DNA of 64,000 nucleotides. Origin: Arachis hypogaea. Its lineage: Eukaryota; Streptophyta; Magnoliopsida; Fabales; Fabaceae. Both the position numbers and the translations under genes were made by a program. This document shows positions 11,165 through 21,962 of the stretch, piece by piece (the first letter of the stretch is position 1; each line of letters begins with the position of its first letter). The notes under the pieces were generated by a model that saw only the letters and a program-made list of their open reading frames with translations, was not told the origin of the DNA and did no database searches. The DNA is taken from contig NC_092051.1 in assembly GCF_003086295.3 (NCBI RefSeq), forward strand, positions 15,182,810-15,246,809. The letters are read 5' to 3'.

Positions 11165-12454
11165 GGCTCTGTAGCTTCACTTCCTTGATGTGTTTGTTAT
11201 TCCTCCTCCCGCGAAACCTCCTGCGATGTAGTTTATGACTCCTTTGGAGGTAGGGGTTTCTACTAGACCTCGCCATGTTCCTTTGTCTCTGCATTCCGAG
11301 GTATACTTCGGCTTGCTCATTTCAGCTATTTTCTTCTGATTCCTGGAACCGATGTACTTGTCTAGTAGCCCCTGTCTTGCTAATCTCTCCAATAGGTCCT
11401 TAGCTGCCACACACTCATCTGTGGTGTGACCGAATTTCTGGTGGAATGCGCAATGCTTCCCTTTGTCTACGTACTTTTGATCTTGGTAGGTTCCTGCTTT
11501 GATTGGCGACTTTATGAGCCTGTTGTGTAATATATCCTTTATTATGTCTTCTCTTCCCATGTTGAACCTGGTATACGAATCAAATTTTGGAGTTAGTTTA
11601 AAAGGTTTTCTATGATCTTTAATAATAGATCTGTTCGGCTTGTCATCGTCTTTTCGTGATGGTGGTCTTTCATTTCTTCACGTTTCACGCAGCTCCTCTA
11701 TCTCAATTTGTCCCGTGGCTTTGTCTTGGAATTCCTCTAGTGTCTTCGGTTTGGCCACAGCTATGGCTTCCTGGAACTTCTCTGGTCGGAGGCCACTTTT
11801 GATAGCATGCAATTGTACTTCTGGGTTTAAGTCAAGGATTTTCATGGCCGCCGTGGTGAAGCGCACCATGTAATCCTTGAGACTTTCATGCGGGCCTTGC
11901 TTGATTGTGCTGAGATAATCGGAGTCTCTCACATAGATTTTTGATGCTGCGAAGTGATTGATGAACATCTTGGCGAATTCGTCAAAGCTGGTTATGGACC
12001 CTGCAGGCAAATTAGAAAACCACAGTAAGGCAGCTCCATCTAGGAAAGTAGGAAAAGATCGGCATAGAATGGGGTCGCAGTCACTGTTAAGAAACATCAT
12101 GGACTCGAACTTGGTGACGTGGACTTTTGGGTCCCCGATCCCCTTGTATGGTGTCAGGGTCATCGGGAGTGTAAAGTTCTGGGGCATTTTGTAACTCATT
12201 ATCTCTTCGGAGAATGGGTTAGCTCGTCGCCTCCCAGGTTTGGGAGGGGTTTCTCCTGTCTTAGCGTTAGACTCTGACTGATGCTCTTCGTGCTATTCAG
12301 CGTTTGTCCTTTTACTATCGACCTTCCGATCCTCGTTGTTTTGCATCGCTGCCAACAGTTTGGCCATCCGCTGATTTTCTGCCAGGAGTGCGGCATTTAC
12401 GGCCGGGAGATCGGCATTAGTTCGGGGAGGTTGAGTTTCCGAATGATCCGTCAT
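11165..12454 (-). pseudogene. Gag of the Tat element
   Basis: The start codon at 12452-12454 opens MTDHSETQPPRTNADLP. One frame then runs to the protease with three stops: TAG near 12292, TGA at 11678-11680, and TGA at about 11174. The core (about 11690-12200) contains ALLWFSNLPAGSITSFDEFAKMF and YLSTIKQGPHESLKDYMVRF, the Retrotrans_gag pattern. A single zinc-binding motif, CAFHQKFGHTTDEC, is at about 11405-11445. All three stops are explained by C-to-T changes of CAG or CGA codons. Confidence 0.9.
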
Positions 12455-12534
12455 GGTTCTTTTTCTGCAAAGAAAGAAAAACGTGCAGCAGATATGGGTG
12501 AGCTAAAAGTAGTTGTATCTTCGGGGGGGATTTA

Positions 12535-12559
12535 CGCCGGACCCACGGTGGGCACCAAA
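12535..12559 (-). other. Primer-binding region of the Tat element
   Basis: Directly inside the 5' LTR the minus strand reads TTTGGTGCCCACCGTGGGTC. The TGG start next to the LTR is what a tRNA 3' end would pair with. I cannot name the tRNA from memory. Confidence 0.55.
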
Positions 12560-13006
12560 TGTTTTTGCAAGGATAATGTATCTGATCTATACGTCAGTAT
12601 GATTGTTTATCAGCAAATCCGCCTGAGCCGATGATATCCTTGTGAACTCGAACCCGAGCGTGGTAGCTGCAAAAGGGACTTCGACGCTCAAGTTAATAAG
12701 AGAATAAACCAGATAAAAATGAGTATATAAGATCGGAGATAGATAATTTCAGAATGGACTTTAGGGCGAAATAATCTTCTTGGGCAGAAGTGTTTTTGTC
12801 CTCTGTGTTTTCCAACTCTCTTCTTCGGATTTATAGATTCAGTGTGTAGCTTAACGGTCAGTGAAGTCCGAGATCTTCGGTGAGTGGGCTAGTCCGATAT
12901 ATTGGCGTGTGAGCTGGTTCCGAGATTTTGGTGTGTGAGCAGTTAAAATGTAACCGTTGCGTCGAGATATAGCTCGGATTGGGTCGAGATCCTTGGGTTC
13001 AGTGTA
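12560..13006 (-). repeat. 5' LTR of the Tat-type element
   Basis: Matches 4291-4735 throughout; begins TGTTTTTGCAAGGATA on the plus strand. The outer edge (GGGTTCAGTGTA) has drifted relative to the partner, so the last few bases are uncertain. Confidence 0.92.

Positions 13007-13065
<59 letters not shown>
13007..13065 (+). repeat. ATT microsatellite (right flank of the insertion)
   Basis: Pure ATT array abutting the 5' LTR; the matching array lies left of the 3' LTR. Confidence 0.92.
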
Positions 13066-13066
<1 letters not shown>

Positions 13067-13139
13067 AATGGATCACCATTAAGATAGCAACTTGTCATTA
13101 ATAAAATCATTCGATAATGAATAAGAATTAGAATTGTAT

Positions 13140-13660
<521 letters not shown>

Positions 13661-13969
13661 AGAAAATAGTGTATTCATTTTGGCAGAAAAATAGATTTAT
13701 GAGGAATCGATACCTGACTTCCATTAGTTGGGAAAAATCCAATTTTAATATATTAAGTAGATGTGAATGATAGGTCACTTATTTTTCATATGGAATATGT
13801 GATATTGAGGTATAATAATGTAAAATGATATGTGCTCTTTATTTTATATGGAAAAAGAATATCTTGCAGAAGTTTTCTTTTTTTTTTTTAGTTAACAATA
13901 TCTTGCAAAAAGTTACTTACCATTTTTATTTCAATTTTTTTACGATTTTTTCAATTGCTATAAAATAAA

Positions 13970-14945
13970 AATAGAGATATTTTTTACATCCTAACAATTT
14001 TGACATCTAAGTTCATCCAACTAATTTTAGGTCACGCGTTTTTTTCATTTTCTTTTTTTCTCACGTTTCTTCTCTTCTCCCCCGCGCTTCTTCTTCTTCT
14101 CCCGCGCTTCTTCTTCTTCTCACGCTCGTTTACGCACGGAGCTTCTTCTTCGCCTTCTTCTTCGCGTTCCTCCTCCTCCTCATTCTTTTTCGCGTTTCTT
14201 CTTCTTCACGTGTTTTCTCCTTATCGTCATTATTTTGTTGTTGCTGCTATTTTTTTTTTCTTTTCCTACTTCTCTCTGCGGTGAAAAAGTAGTAGACGGT
14301 GAGAAGGAAAAGTTTTGAATTGTGCATAACAGAAATGAACCTAACATATTATTATGGTGAAACAATTGTATAGTACTAAATAAATGGAACATTATCCATT
14401 ATATAAATTCAAATTCGAACAGCTTTCTACATAATGAACCAAAACACGTACTCATGCTGAAACAATTGTATAGTACTAAATGAACGAAACATAATCCATT
14501 ATATAAAATCAAATTTAAAACACCTCTGTCTATAATTTAAAGATTATCAATTCAATTCAGATTCAGAACACCTGCATCCATTTAATTCAATTCAATTTAG
14601 TAATTGCATTCCATTCAATTCAATTGAAAAAAATAATCCATTAGCAAAATGTTGGTGTTGTTGGTGATGACGATAACGAAAGAAGAGAAGAAGAGAAGGA
14701 GGAGGAGGAGAAACAGAAGAAGAATCTGCATGCGCGAAGGAGGAGGGGAAAGAGGAGGATATACGTGAATTTGAAAGATGAAGATGACGTATGCGTGTAT
14801 TTGAAAGAAAAAGAAGCACAGAGGAGAAGAAGAAAAAGATGACGTAATCACGCTTTTTTTAATGAAAGTGATTTTTGTTGGTGTTTAATCTATTTGGATG
14901 AAAAAATACTTGGATGTGTAGCAAAGCCCATAAAAGTAATAACCA
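13970..14945. mobile_element. Candidate non-autonomous element with pyrimidine- and purine-rich arms
   Basis: A pyrimidine-rich arm (about 14040-14285, TTCTTCTTC with CGCG) and a purine-rich arm (about 14655-14850) are roughly mutually complementary and frame a centre with a direct repeat. The repeat is GAAACAATTGTATAGTACTAAAT with flank, at about 14355-14415 and 14457-14517. Outer edges share TTGGATGAA-like bases in inverted orientation. Frames across the arms encode only Ser/Phe or Lys/Glu simple sequence and are not genes. No target duplication was found. Confidence 0.4.
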
Positions 14946-16632
14946 ATAACAAACAATCATTATTATATTAAAGAGAAACTAACAAAATTTATTATTTTCA
15001 ATCAACATTTTTAGTTATCAACTCATTTTTAGTTATCAACTCAATTTCTCTACTCTAACAATCTAATAATATACTTTTAATTCACAATTTTAAAAAATTT
15101 CTAGTTAACTACTAGCAAAAAAAGAATAAATTTTATTAATCTCCGAACATTTTTTTATTAAATAATATTGTTGAAATGAAAATTTACAGTGTACAGATAA
15201 TTTCCGTAAAATCTTATCTCAATTAAAAATCACTTAATATACATTTTATTTTTAATTTTTATATATAATGTTTAAAATGTATGTAAACGAAAAATAAAAG
15301 TTGGATTACATGATGGTAACTGAAGTCATCCACGAAAACTAAGCTAGTTCTGATTGAGATCAAACATGTAAATCAAAGATGAAAATTTCAAAATTCATTT
15401 TGTTGAAAAAGTTGGATGAAACTTATATACTAAGCGAATAATTTGAACATCTCCAAGCAGTACACCTGCAGTGATCGGAGAAGGCAAAAATTGGCACTAC
15501 TAAAGCAGTACCAACAGTCCACAGAAAGAAAATTTAACTAAGAACATGTACCACAATCATATTCCAACCAAAAACAATGCAGAGAATATTGTCATTAAAC
15601 AATTCTTATAATACACTGCAAATATGTAAATACTCCACAACTTAATTACTAACATTTATACATGCAGATGCTACATTAAAAGGGCAATAGAAATCAGCTA
15701 GACCAGAGACGAACTTCCGATTGAATTACCGAATTCCGTTGTTTGAGCCAGATAGCCACCCAAAAGCTAATTTAAGATAAATAGGTAAAATATAACAACT
15801 CCATTGGAACCATCAGCAGCAAGAGAAGCAATCGAATGCATTAACATTGTGTTTCACCATCTTGTCTAAACTCCATAACGTGATTTGTTCATAGTCAAAA
15901 CTCCATAACATACCTTGTAATTTTGTTGAGAATAGTTTAATATGAGCTTCACTGCAGGGGGAATGCAGTCTCCTTCAGTTTTGTACAATTTCAATGTTCT
16001 AGGTCCAGTAGTTAACCTTCCTGTAACATTTTGGAAGATATAGCCATCAATATACAAAAGGCAATGAAACATTTCCTGGATTCACATTCCAAAGTTGGCC
16101 AGATAAAGATAATTTGGTAGACAACTTCTCAGGTCATATTCCAAAAGCATAGAGGATGGTTCCATAACTAGTCTGAAGGTCCATGTACTTCCAAAAAGAC
16201 ACATCGGATAAATATCCTGAAGATTATGTAGAATATTCAATCAGATGATCAAAGGAGTTCAGTCTAATAAACCGTCCTCCAAGCAAAATATCAATTTGTA
16301 GGAAGATAAAGAGATGACCATAAACTCAAGAACCGGGGAAGGCATACTAATTCCAGGATAAACTAACTGGTTAACAGGCCTTAGTAAAAACCTCAGCATC
16401 CACAACAAACTCCTGTGTTCTGTATGTTTCAACTATTTTCCAAATGCATCTTTCATCTCTTTCTCAAGCTTATCGGTATCACCATAACCACTCAGTATCT
16501 ATAATACTACAGTCACCGTTACCTAGGAAAAGAGGTTTATTTGGATAATTCCTAGTCCAACTGGCTCTTAATACATTCAGTAACTCATTACTTTTCTCTG
16601 GATGCCTTTCCATTACCAAGACCAGGTGAAAT
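14946..16632. other. Intergenic and 3' untranslated region of the MARF1-like gene
   Basis: The left part (to about 15350) is AT-rich with no recognisable feature. From about 15400 base composition becomes mixed, consistent with downstream transcribed sequence or an extra 3' exon of the minus-strand gene. A 68-residue frame at 15866-16072 has no family resemblance and is not called. Confidence 0.4.
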
Positions 16633-19214
16633 TTATATGCTTGCTACAGCCCCTGAATTGGGGCTAGTCTCAGGAAGAGTAATATTAAGTGGTTGCCAGC
16701 CAGACTGAGGATGCACAATCCATTTTTTATGAGTAATCAACATGTTTAATATTTGAAGCACATCACCCAAAGAAAGTTCCTTAAAGCACAAATTCTTTAT
16801 GACTATACCTGCTTCATACCTAGAGAAAGACAGTAGCAACATGTAAGAAGAGAGAGACAATTGTAATAAGTGAAAACAAATTAGTATGGAACATTCTTAC
16901 TTGCACTGAGTACCCATCAATGCTGATCTTCCTGAAGAAGTTGTCAGAAACTTTTGAACTTCATCCCAGGTTTCTTTTGAGTGCTGCTTAGGATTACCAG
17001 CTATAGGATTTATGCACTTCCAAAGTTTATCATTCTTACCAACATACAGCTGCAAAGCACCTAAATTCTGTTTCACCACCATCTGCTGCTCAATAGCACT
17101 CTCCAAAGCTTTCTTAACATCAGTGTTGCGGTGCCTGGGATCTCCATATCGAATGCAATCAGTTATATTTGCCTCTGTTGGCATAATCTTCTCATTTTTT
17201 AGTGAATTCAAGGCTAGTAAAACAACCCCTATAAGGCCTTGGACATATTCAGACGGTTTAGGGCAACCTGGAGATCCCCACATGCCATTACCAGAATGGT
17301 TATTATTACCCGTCGATGATGCAAGTTGATGGTCTGGACCATTTCCATTTGAATAGCCTTGTAAATGTTGCGTGCTATTGCTAAGTACCATATGTCCATT
17401 TTGTTCAACAGTTGATGTTACCGGAAGTGGAGCATTATTGTTAGGATTCTGCTTCAATTCCCCACTGCGTTGCTTAACAGGACGTGGATTATGAACACCA
17501 TTGGGATATCCAGAAATGTTCAGATTGCCAATTTCAGGCACATTTGGTGGTGGAACTGCAGTGAAGCTGGGGACACCAGTCCTCGGTGGCAATGGTGAAT
17601 TTGCAAAAGTATGGGTACTTGGAGGGTAAGAATTATTCGATGCAAAAGGAGGTTGCAGCGGGAAACTGTTTGGTCTTAAAGGAGGCTGTGAATAAGGATT
17701 TTGATGATTTCCCTGTATATTATTGCTATTGTTCCATAACTGTTCAGTATTGCCACGAATAAAATTTGGAGCAGGTCCACTTGAAGAAACATTTGGATTG
17801 AAGTTGCCAGGTCGATAAGAGTTTATATTATTACGACTATCTTGATGCCCAACTGGCGGTGGATTCATGGCCTTGGGTCCATTTGTCTGACCCGAGTTTC
17901 TCCAATTTGTTTTCCCCTGATACCTAGGATCGTATCCCCTTCCTCCTCCATTTGGAAACTTCTGATTTCCTACATGCACTTCGGTGTAGGAATCAGCCTG
18001 TGGCTGTGTCTGAGCGACACTAGTGACTGGAATTGTTAAGGTGTCGGAACTTGTTACAAGGCTATTATTACCAAGTTGTTGTGATTCGCCATTAGTTAGA
18101 GGAGGCCCTCCAGCTAAAAGACTAGTCCAGAGCCATACACTCTTAGCAGCTGCTACTAGTGGTGCAGATGCTTTCTGAGGTTGCGCAAGAAGAATATTAT
18201 ATCTTCTCATCCGCAGTTGATGGAGAGCATTAGAGAAGTCTCTGTCGCCAGAAATTAATAAATAATTAGCAGGTGCGGGATTGTCCACTGCCCAAAACAG
18301 CATGTCAACAAGAATCTTCTTGTCGCTAGCATCTTTAACGCCTGTCGATAAAAACTAAACATTAGTTAAAACAAGATCAGATGTTTCCCTCAAGTTCCAC
18401 ATAATCCACAATACAATTAATCAAAGGTATGTGGTAAGGCCCAGGAGGTCAGTGACACCAAAACATTGCAAGGTTTATGAAAGGAAACCAGGAATTCATC
18501 AAACTTTTAGCCAATTCCTCCAGAGGATCAGATCGTCCATCATGACCTTCCATTAAATCACTTCAAATCCCCATACAAAATCCAAGTTAATACAAGTGTG
18601 ATGATTCCAACGGGTAAGAATTTAATTTTATCAACGATAAATTAAACAGCTTTCAGATTTAATCTGAAGGCCGCACAATCATGCAATCGAAGGTCAAAAT
18701 AGCTTAAAGAACTCATCCACGGTGGGATTAAGGAATCCTTTAAACCGTTATTAAAGAGGAAATCAGTCAAACAAACAACTGAGCGTATAACAGAAACGAA
18801 CCAGAACTAAAACACGGAAAATTCAACTTCAATCAGACGCTACAGAGACAATTAAATTTCAATTTCATCATGCAAGACTCCAATCAAAGCCAGAGATCAG
18901 AAAACAATCTAAAAAAACAGATAGAGCAAGTTGAAGTAATAATCGAGTGGATACAAACCAGCGGGGACATGGTTGAGGGAGATGCCGGTGCTGGAGAGAG
19001 CGTGCTGTACAGAGGCGGGGATACGAGTGGTGTCGCCGTAGGCGGAGACGGAGACGGGACCACAGTAATTCATGCGGACCAGTGCAGAGCTGATGTTCTG
19101 AGCGATGGCGTGGGGATCGCAGCCTTTAGGAACGTGGCAGTTCTCTATGTCCCACCACACGGAGGTCTTGGCCGTCGAATACTGTGCCTCCGCGTTCGGT
19201 CCACCTCCGCCCAT
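16633..19214 (-). CDS. MARF1/limkain-b1-like protein: NYN domain plus OST-HTH/LOTUS domain
   Basis: Three exons join in frame to 627 codons: 18959-19214, 16901-18341 and 16633-16819, with GT-AG introns 18342-18958 and 16820-16900. The start [10 protein letters not shown] is the first Met. Residues about 15-150 form a NYN (PIN-like) domain with the acidic motifs [12 protein letters not shown] and LLISGDRDF, the two strands that carry metal-binding Asp in this fold. A long Asn/Pro/Gln/Gly-rich disordered middle (about 165-440) follows. Residues about 451-535 ([34 protein letters not shown]...) fit the OST-HTH/LOTUS RNA-binding winged helix, and the last exon completes a C-terminal segment. Animal MARF1 degrades target mRNAs; the plant relatives are annotated only as limkain-b1-type NYN proteins and their targets are not known to me. 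The gene looks intact. Confidence 0.9.
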
Positions 19215-21011
19215 TTGATCACGGATCTGAACTGATCTCAGCCGTCCGATCTAAAAGTCGAATCGATCACCGTGATAATTACAACCGAACCTAACTATGG
19301 ACTAGAAATGACTTTCTATTGTGTGAATAGAAGGGGATAAGACTTCGTTGCTATGGCGGAGAGAACGAGTCAGGAGAAAAGACACGGAAAACAAAAGGGG
19401 TTAGCGTTAACTCAACTGAGCCATAGACTCTTGGGAGACTCATTTATGTATGGTCTGTGGAGTGTGAGATGGGTTAGCGTGGTTTGACTCATTTACCCCT
19501 TTGAGGATTGAGGAAAATGGAAAGTGAATGAGTGGGTGACATCACATTGCTATTGTGCGCCGAGGGGGCATAACGGCCTTCGTGGACTGCTGACTGCAGT
19601 GTCACGGGAGACTTTTGTCCAGTCATCGCACAAGTCTTCGGGGTAGGGTCGGATCGGAGTGTCCGACCATCTTCCTCCTCATTTAATAAGTTTTCCTTTC
19701 ACCAATCATTCAATGAAGTTTTTTTTTCCTTTACTATTATTTTTCTCCTTTTTTAAGGACTACTATGTGTTTATTTGAATTTTTTTTAGTTAAAAAATTA
19801 ATTTTTCTAAATAAATTACGTTTATTATATTTTCAATATTTAATACATCTTTTAAAAAATAATTTTTTATTTTTTAAAAATCAGCAATACTTTATTTCTA
19901 AAAAAAATAAACAAATCTTAATCTTTAATTATCATCCTTCAATCCAAATTTTTTCTCTACATAATATATATATATATATATATAAAAGTTTAGTTAATAT
20001 TTATCTTCACATGATAAAATTATTATTAGTAAAAATTTTTATATTTAATAAAAAAATTCTTAAGGACAAGTAATTTTTAGTATTTTTATTATTATTTGAC
20101 TAATATAAATATTAAATTATTATTTTATTAATTTATGTGTATAAATTTTAAAAAATATAAATATAAATTATATTAATTTATGAATATAAACTGTATTGAT
20201 TCATATGTACAAAAATTTAATAAATATAAGTATAAATTATATATTTTTTATATGTAAAATATTTATAAATATAAATGTAAATTATTACTAGTTAAAAATT
20301 AACAAAAAATAATAATATTTATTCGTTATGTAATATTATTTTTTAATAAATACAAAATAAATATCTTAAAAGTTTAATTTTTTTATTTTAATAAAAAATT
20401 AATGTATAATCTTAATCTGTGTGTTTAGAAAATAAGATAGATGAATTATATATATTTTTTGCATTCAATACAAGCGGGCTAGCACGTACTTCCAAATCTG
20501 GAATAACAGCACCCCTCCATGGTCCACTCATCCATGTGCAATTGTTTTTTGTGAACTTTTTTTTGTAATATTGTATTACTAGAGGTGAAATCTTTAATCA
20601 TGAACTAAATTGTGTATTGAACACAACTATGGCCATTTACGATTGAAGTTTTGTGTTTTTTTAATTAAAATAATATTTTTTTAATAAAACGTCAATGACA
20701 TTTTGTGTTTTAATAATTAAAATAATATTTTTTATTACAAAACGTTACTAACGTTTTGTTCTTTCATGATTAAAAAAAAATTTTTATTGCAAAACGTCAA
20801 TGATGTTTTGTGTTACTACGACAACCGTGTAAAACACCAAAATAATCAAATATTTTTGTATTTCACATTAAAATTATTCATATATAAAAATTTTAGCCGC
20901 TTTTTGTTATTTTCATATTTGATTGTCATATTTTAAATTAAAATTGTTTGTAATAAATTTTGATTTAAAAATTTGATCGTTTATATTTTGTCCATGTAAT
21001 TTGTTCACCCA
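19215..21011. other. Upstream region of the MARF1-like gene and AT-rich spacer
   Basis: 19215 to about 19700 is mixed-composition sequence expected to hold the 5' UTR and promoter of the minus-strand gene. From 19700 it is strongly AT-rich, with a short TA run at about 19964-19984 and the triplicated unit described separately. No gene is supported. Confidence 0.5.
20648..20812 (+). repeat. Three tandem copies of a ~53-bp unit
   Basis: Copies at 20648-20700, 20701-20753 and 20754-20812 each read TTTTGT(G/T).., a run of AATTAAAATAATATTTTT-like bases, then AAAACGT(C/T)A(A/C)T(G/A)A. The AACGT core lies at the end of each unit. Confidence 0.75.
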
Positions 21012-21021
21012 TCATAACCTA
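21012..21021 (+). other. Left target-site duplication of the MULE
   Basis: TCATAACCTA, identical to 27371-27380. Confidence 0.85.
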
Positions 21022-21449
21022 GAATTTTTTATTTAAATAAATATATTAATTATTAAAATAAATAATTTTAAAAATTATTATCGAAATTCGTCTACAAACC
21101 TTATCTCGTTTACAAAGGCTGGTGGACGGCTATAAATATATATCGTTGATAATAAGGTTTTAGACCCCAATTTTAATCTTTCGATCACTTTTTTCTCTCC
21201 TTTATTCCTTTCTATCTATATTAGCGAGTAATACGACAATGGTGCGCGCATAAGGTAGTGATCGGGACATCAACCAGCTGAATGAGACTTGACATTACGC
21301 CGAGGCAGAAGACTTTAAGGTTAGTTTTGTTCTTTTAATTTGTATGTAATCCCATATATATATATAGCCATGCTTAGGGTATTTGTCAAAAACTAGAATA
21401 CAGTTTGTATCATTAGGAATAGGTCACTAATTGAAGGCATTTTTACTGA

Positions 21450-21725
21450 AATGCGCATGGAAAAATGTTCCCATTATACGCATGGTTTCAAACTCCTCCT
21501 TAAATACGCACAGCCAATTCACAAGGGTCAGCCAGGAAATGGAAATAGGAGCCATCTCAAAAATGGTGGCCATGAAATGGAGTCTGCCGTCTGACATAAT
21601 CCATTTCTAACGCATCAGCCACGAAATGGTGAACCTCAGGTATGATGCACACGAAATGGCCAATTCAGTGGAGGCACACACGAGTTGGCCCATTTCACGT
21701 ATGGCAGGCACGAAATGGCTGCGGA
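21450..21725 (+). repeat. Left inverted arm flanking the PMD gene, built on the motif CACGAAATGG
   Basis: About six variants of (C/G)AC(A/G)AAATGG occur at 20-40 bp spacing, preceded by CGCATGGTTTCAAACTCC. The right arm (24600-24960) carries the same motifs reversed and in reverse order. Confidence 0.7.
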
Positions 21726-21962
21726 GCAATGAAGGCAGCAAGTCCCAGTAGTGACAGTTTCCGTACGAGCATGCAGTGGGTAGTTTGGGAGGCAATTTAT
21801 TGTAGTGTTGTAGGTGAAGCAATATAAAAGGGGGTGAAGGAGATGGGACCAATTCGAAGGGTAGGAAACAGGAGAGAGTAGTGGGGTTTAGTGTGTTGTT
21901 GTGTTTTTGGTGGGGTTAAAATTTTTTTTTGTGGTAGAGAAATATTTTTTTAATTCATAAGA

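Larger units (their letters stand above)
4291..13006 (-). mobile_element. LTR-to-LTR Ty3/gypsy retrotransposon, Tat-type, about 8.7 kb
   Basis: The element is read on the minus strand: 5' LTR at right, primer-binding region, gag, protease, reverse transcriptase, two RNase H domains, integrase, then a gene on the opposite strand, polypurine tract and 3' LTR at left. Two RNase H domains (a decayed one fused to RT and a second of the archaeal-like type) plus an antisense gene between integrase and the 3' LTR are features of the Tat lineage. The LTRs are about 445 bp and differ at about two dozen positions by eye, mostly transitions. The coding region has several in-frame stops and at least two frameshifts, so it is not autonomous now. 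It sits within a TTA array, which hides any 5-bp target duplication. Confidence 0.93.

Noticed and set aside
14000..14851. Serine/phenylalanine-rich frames as a secreted or membrane protein
   Set aside because: They are translations of CTT/GAA simple sequence in the arms of a repeat element.
15866..16072. Small minus-strand frame downstream of the MARF1-like gene
   Set aside because: No family resemblance, and it lies where the 3' UTR is expected.
17012..19235. Plus-strand frames across the MARF1-like gene
   Set aside because: They lie opposite verified exons whose splice junctions keep frame on the minus strand.
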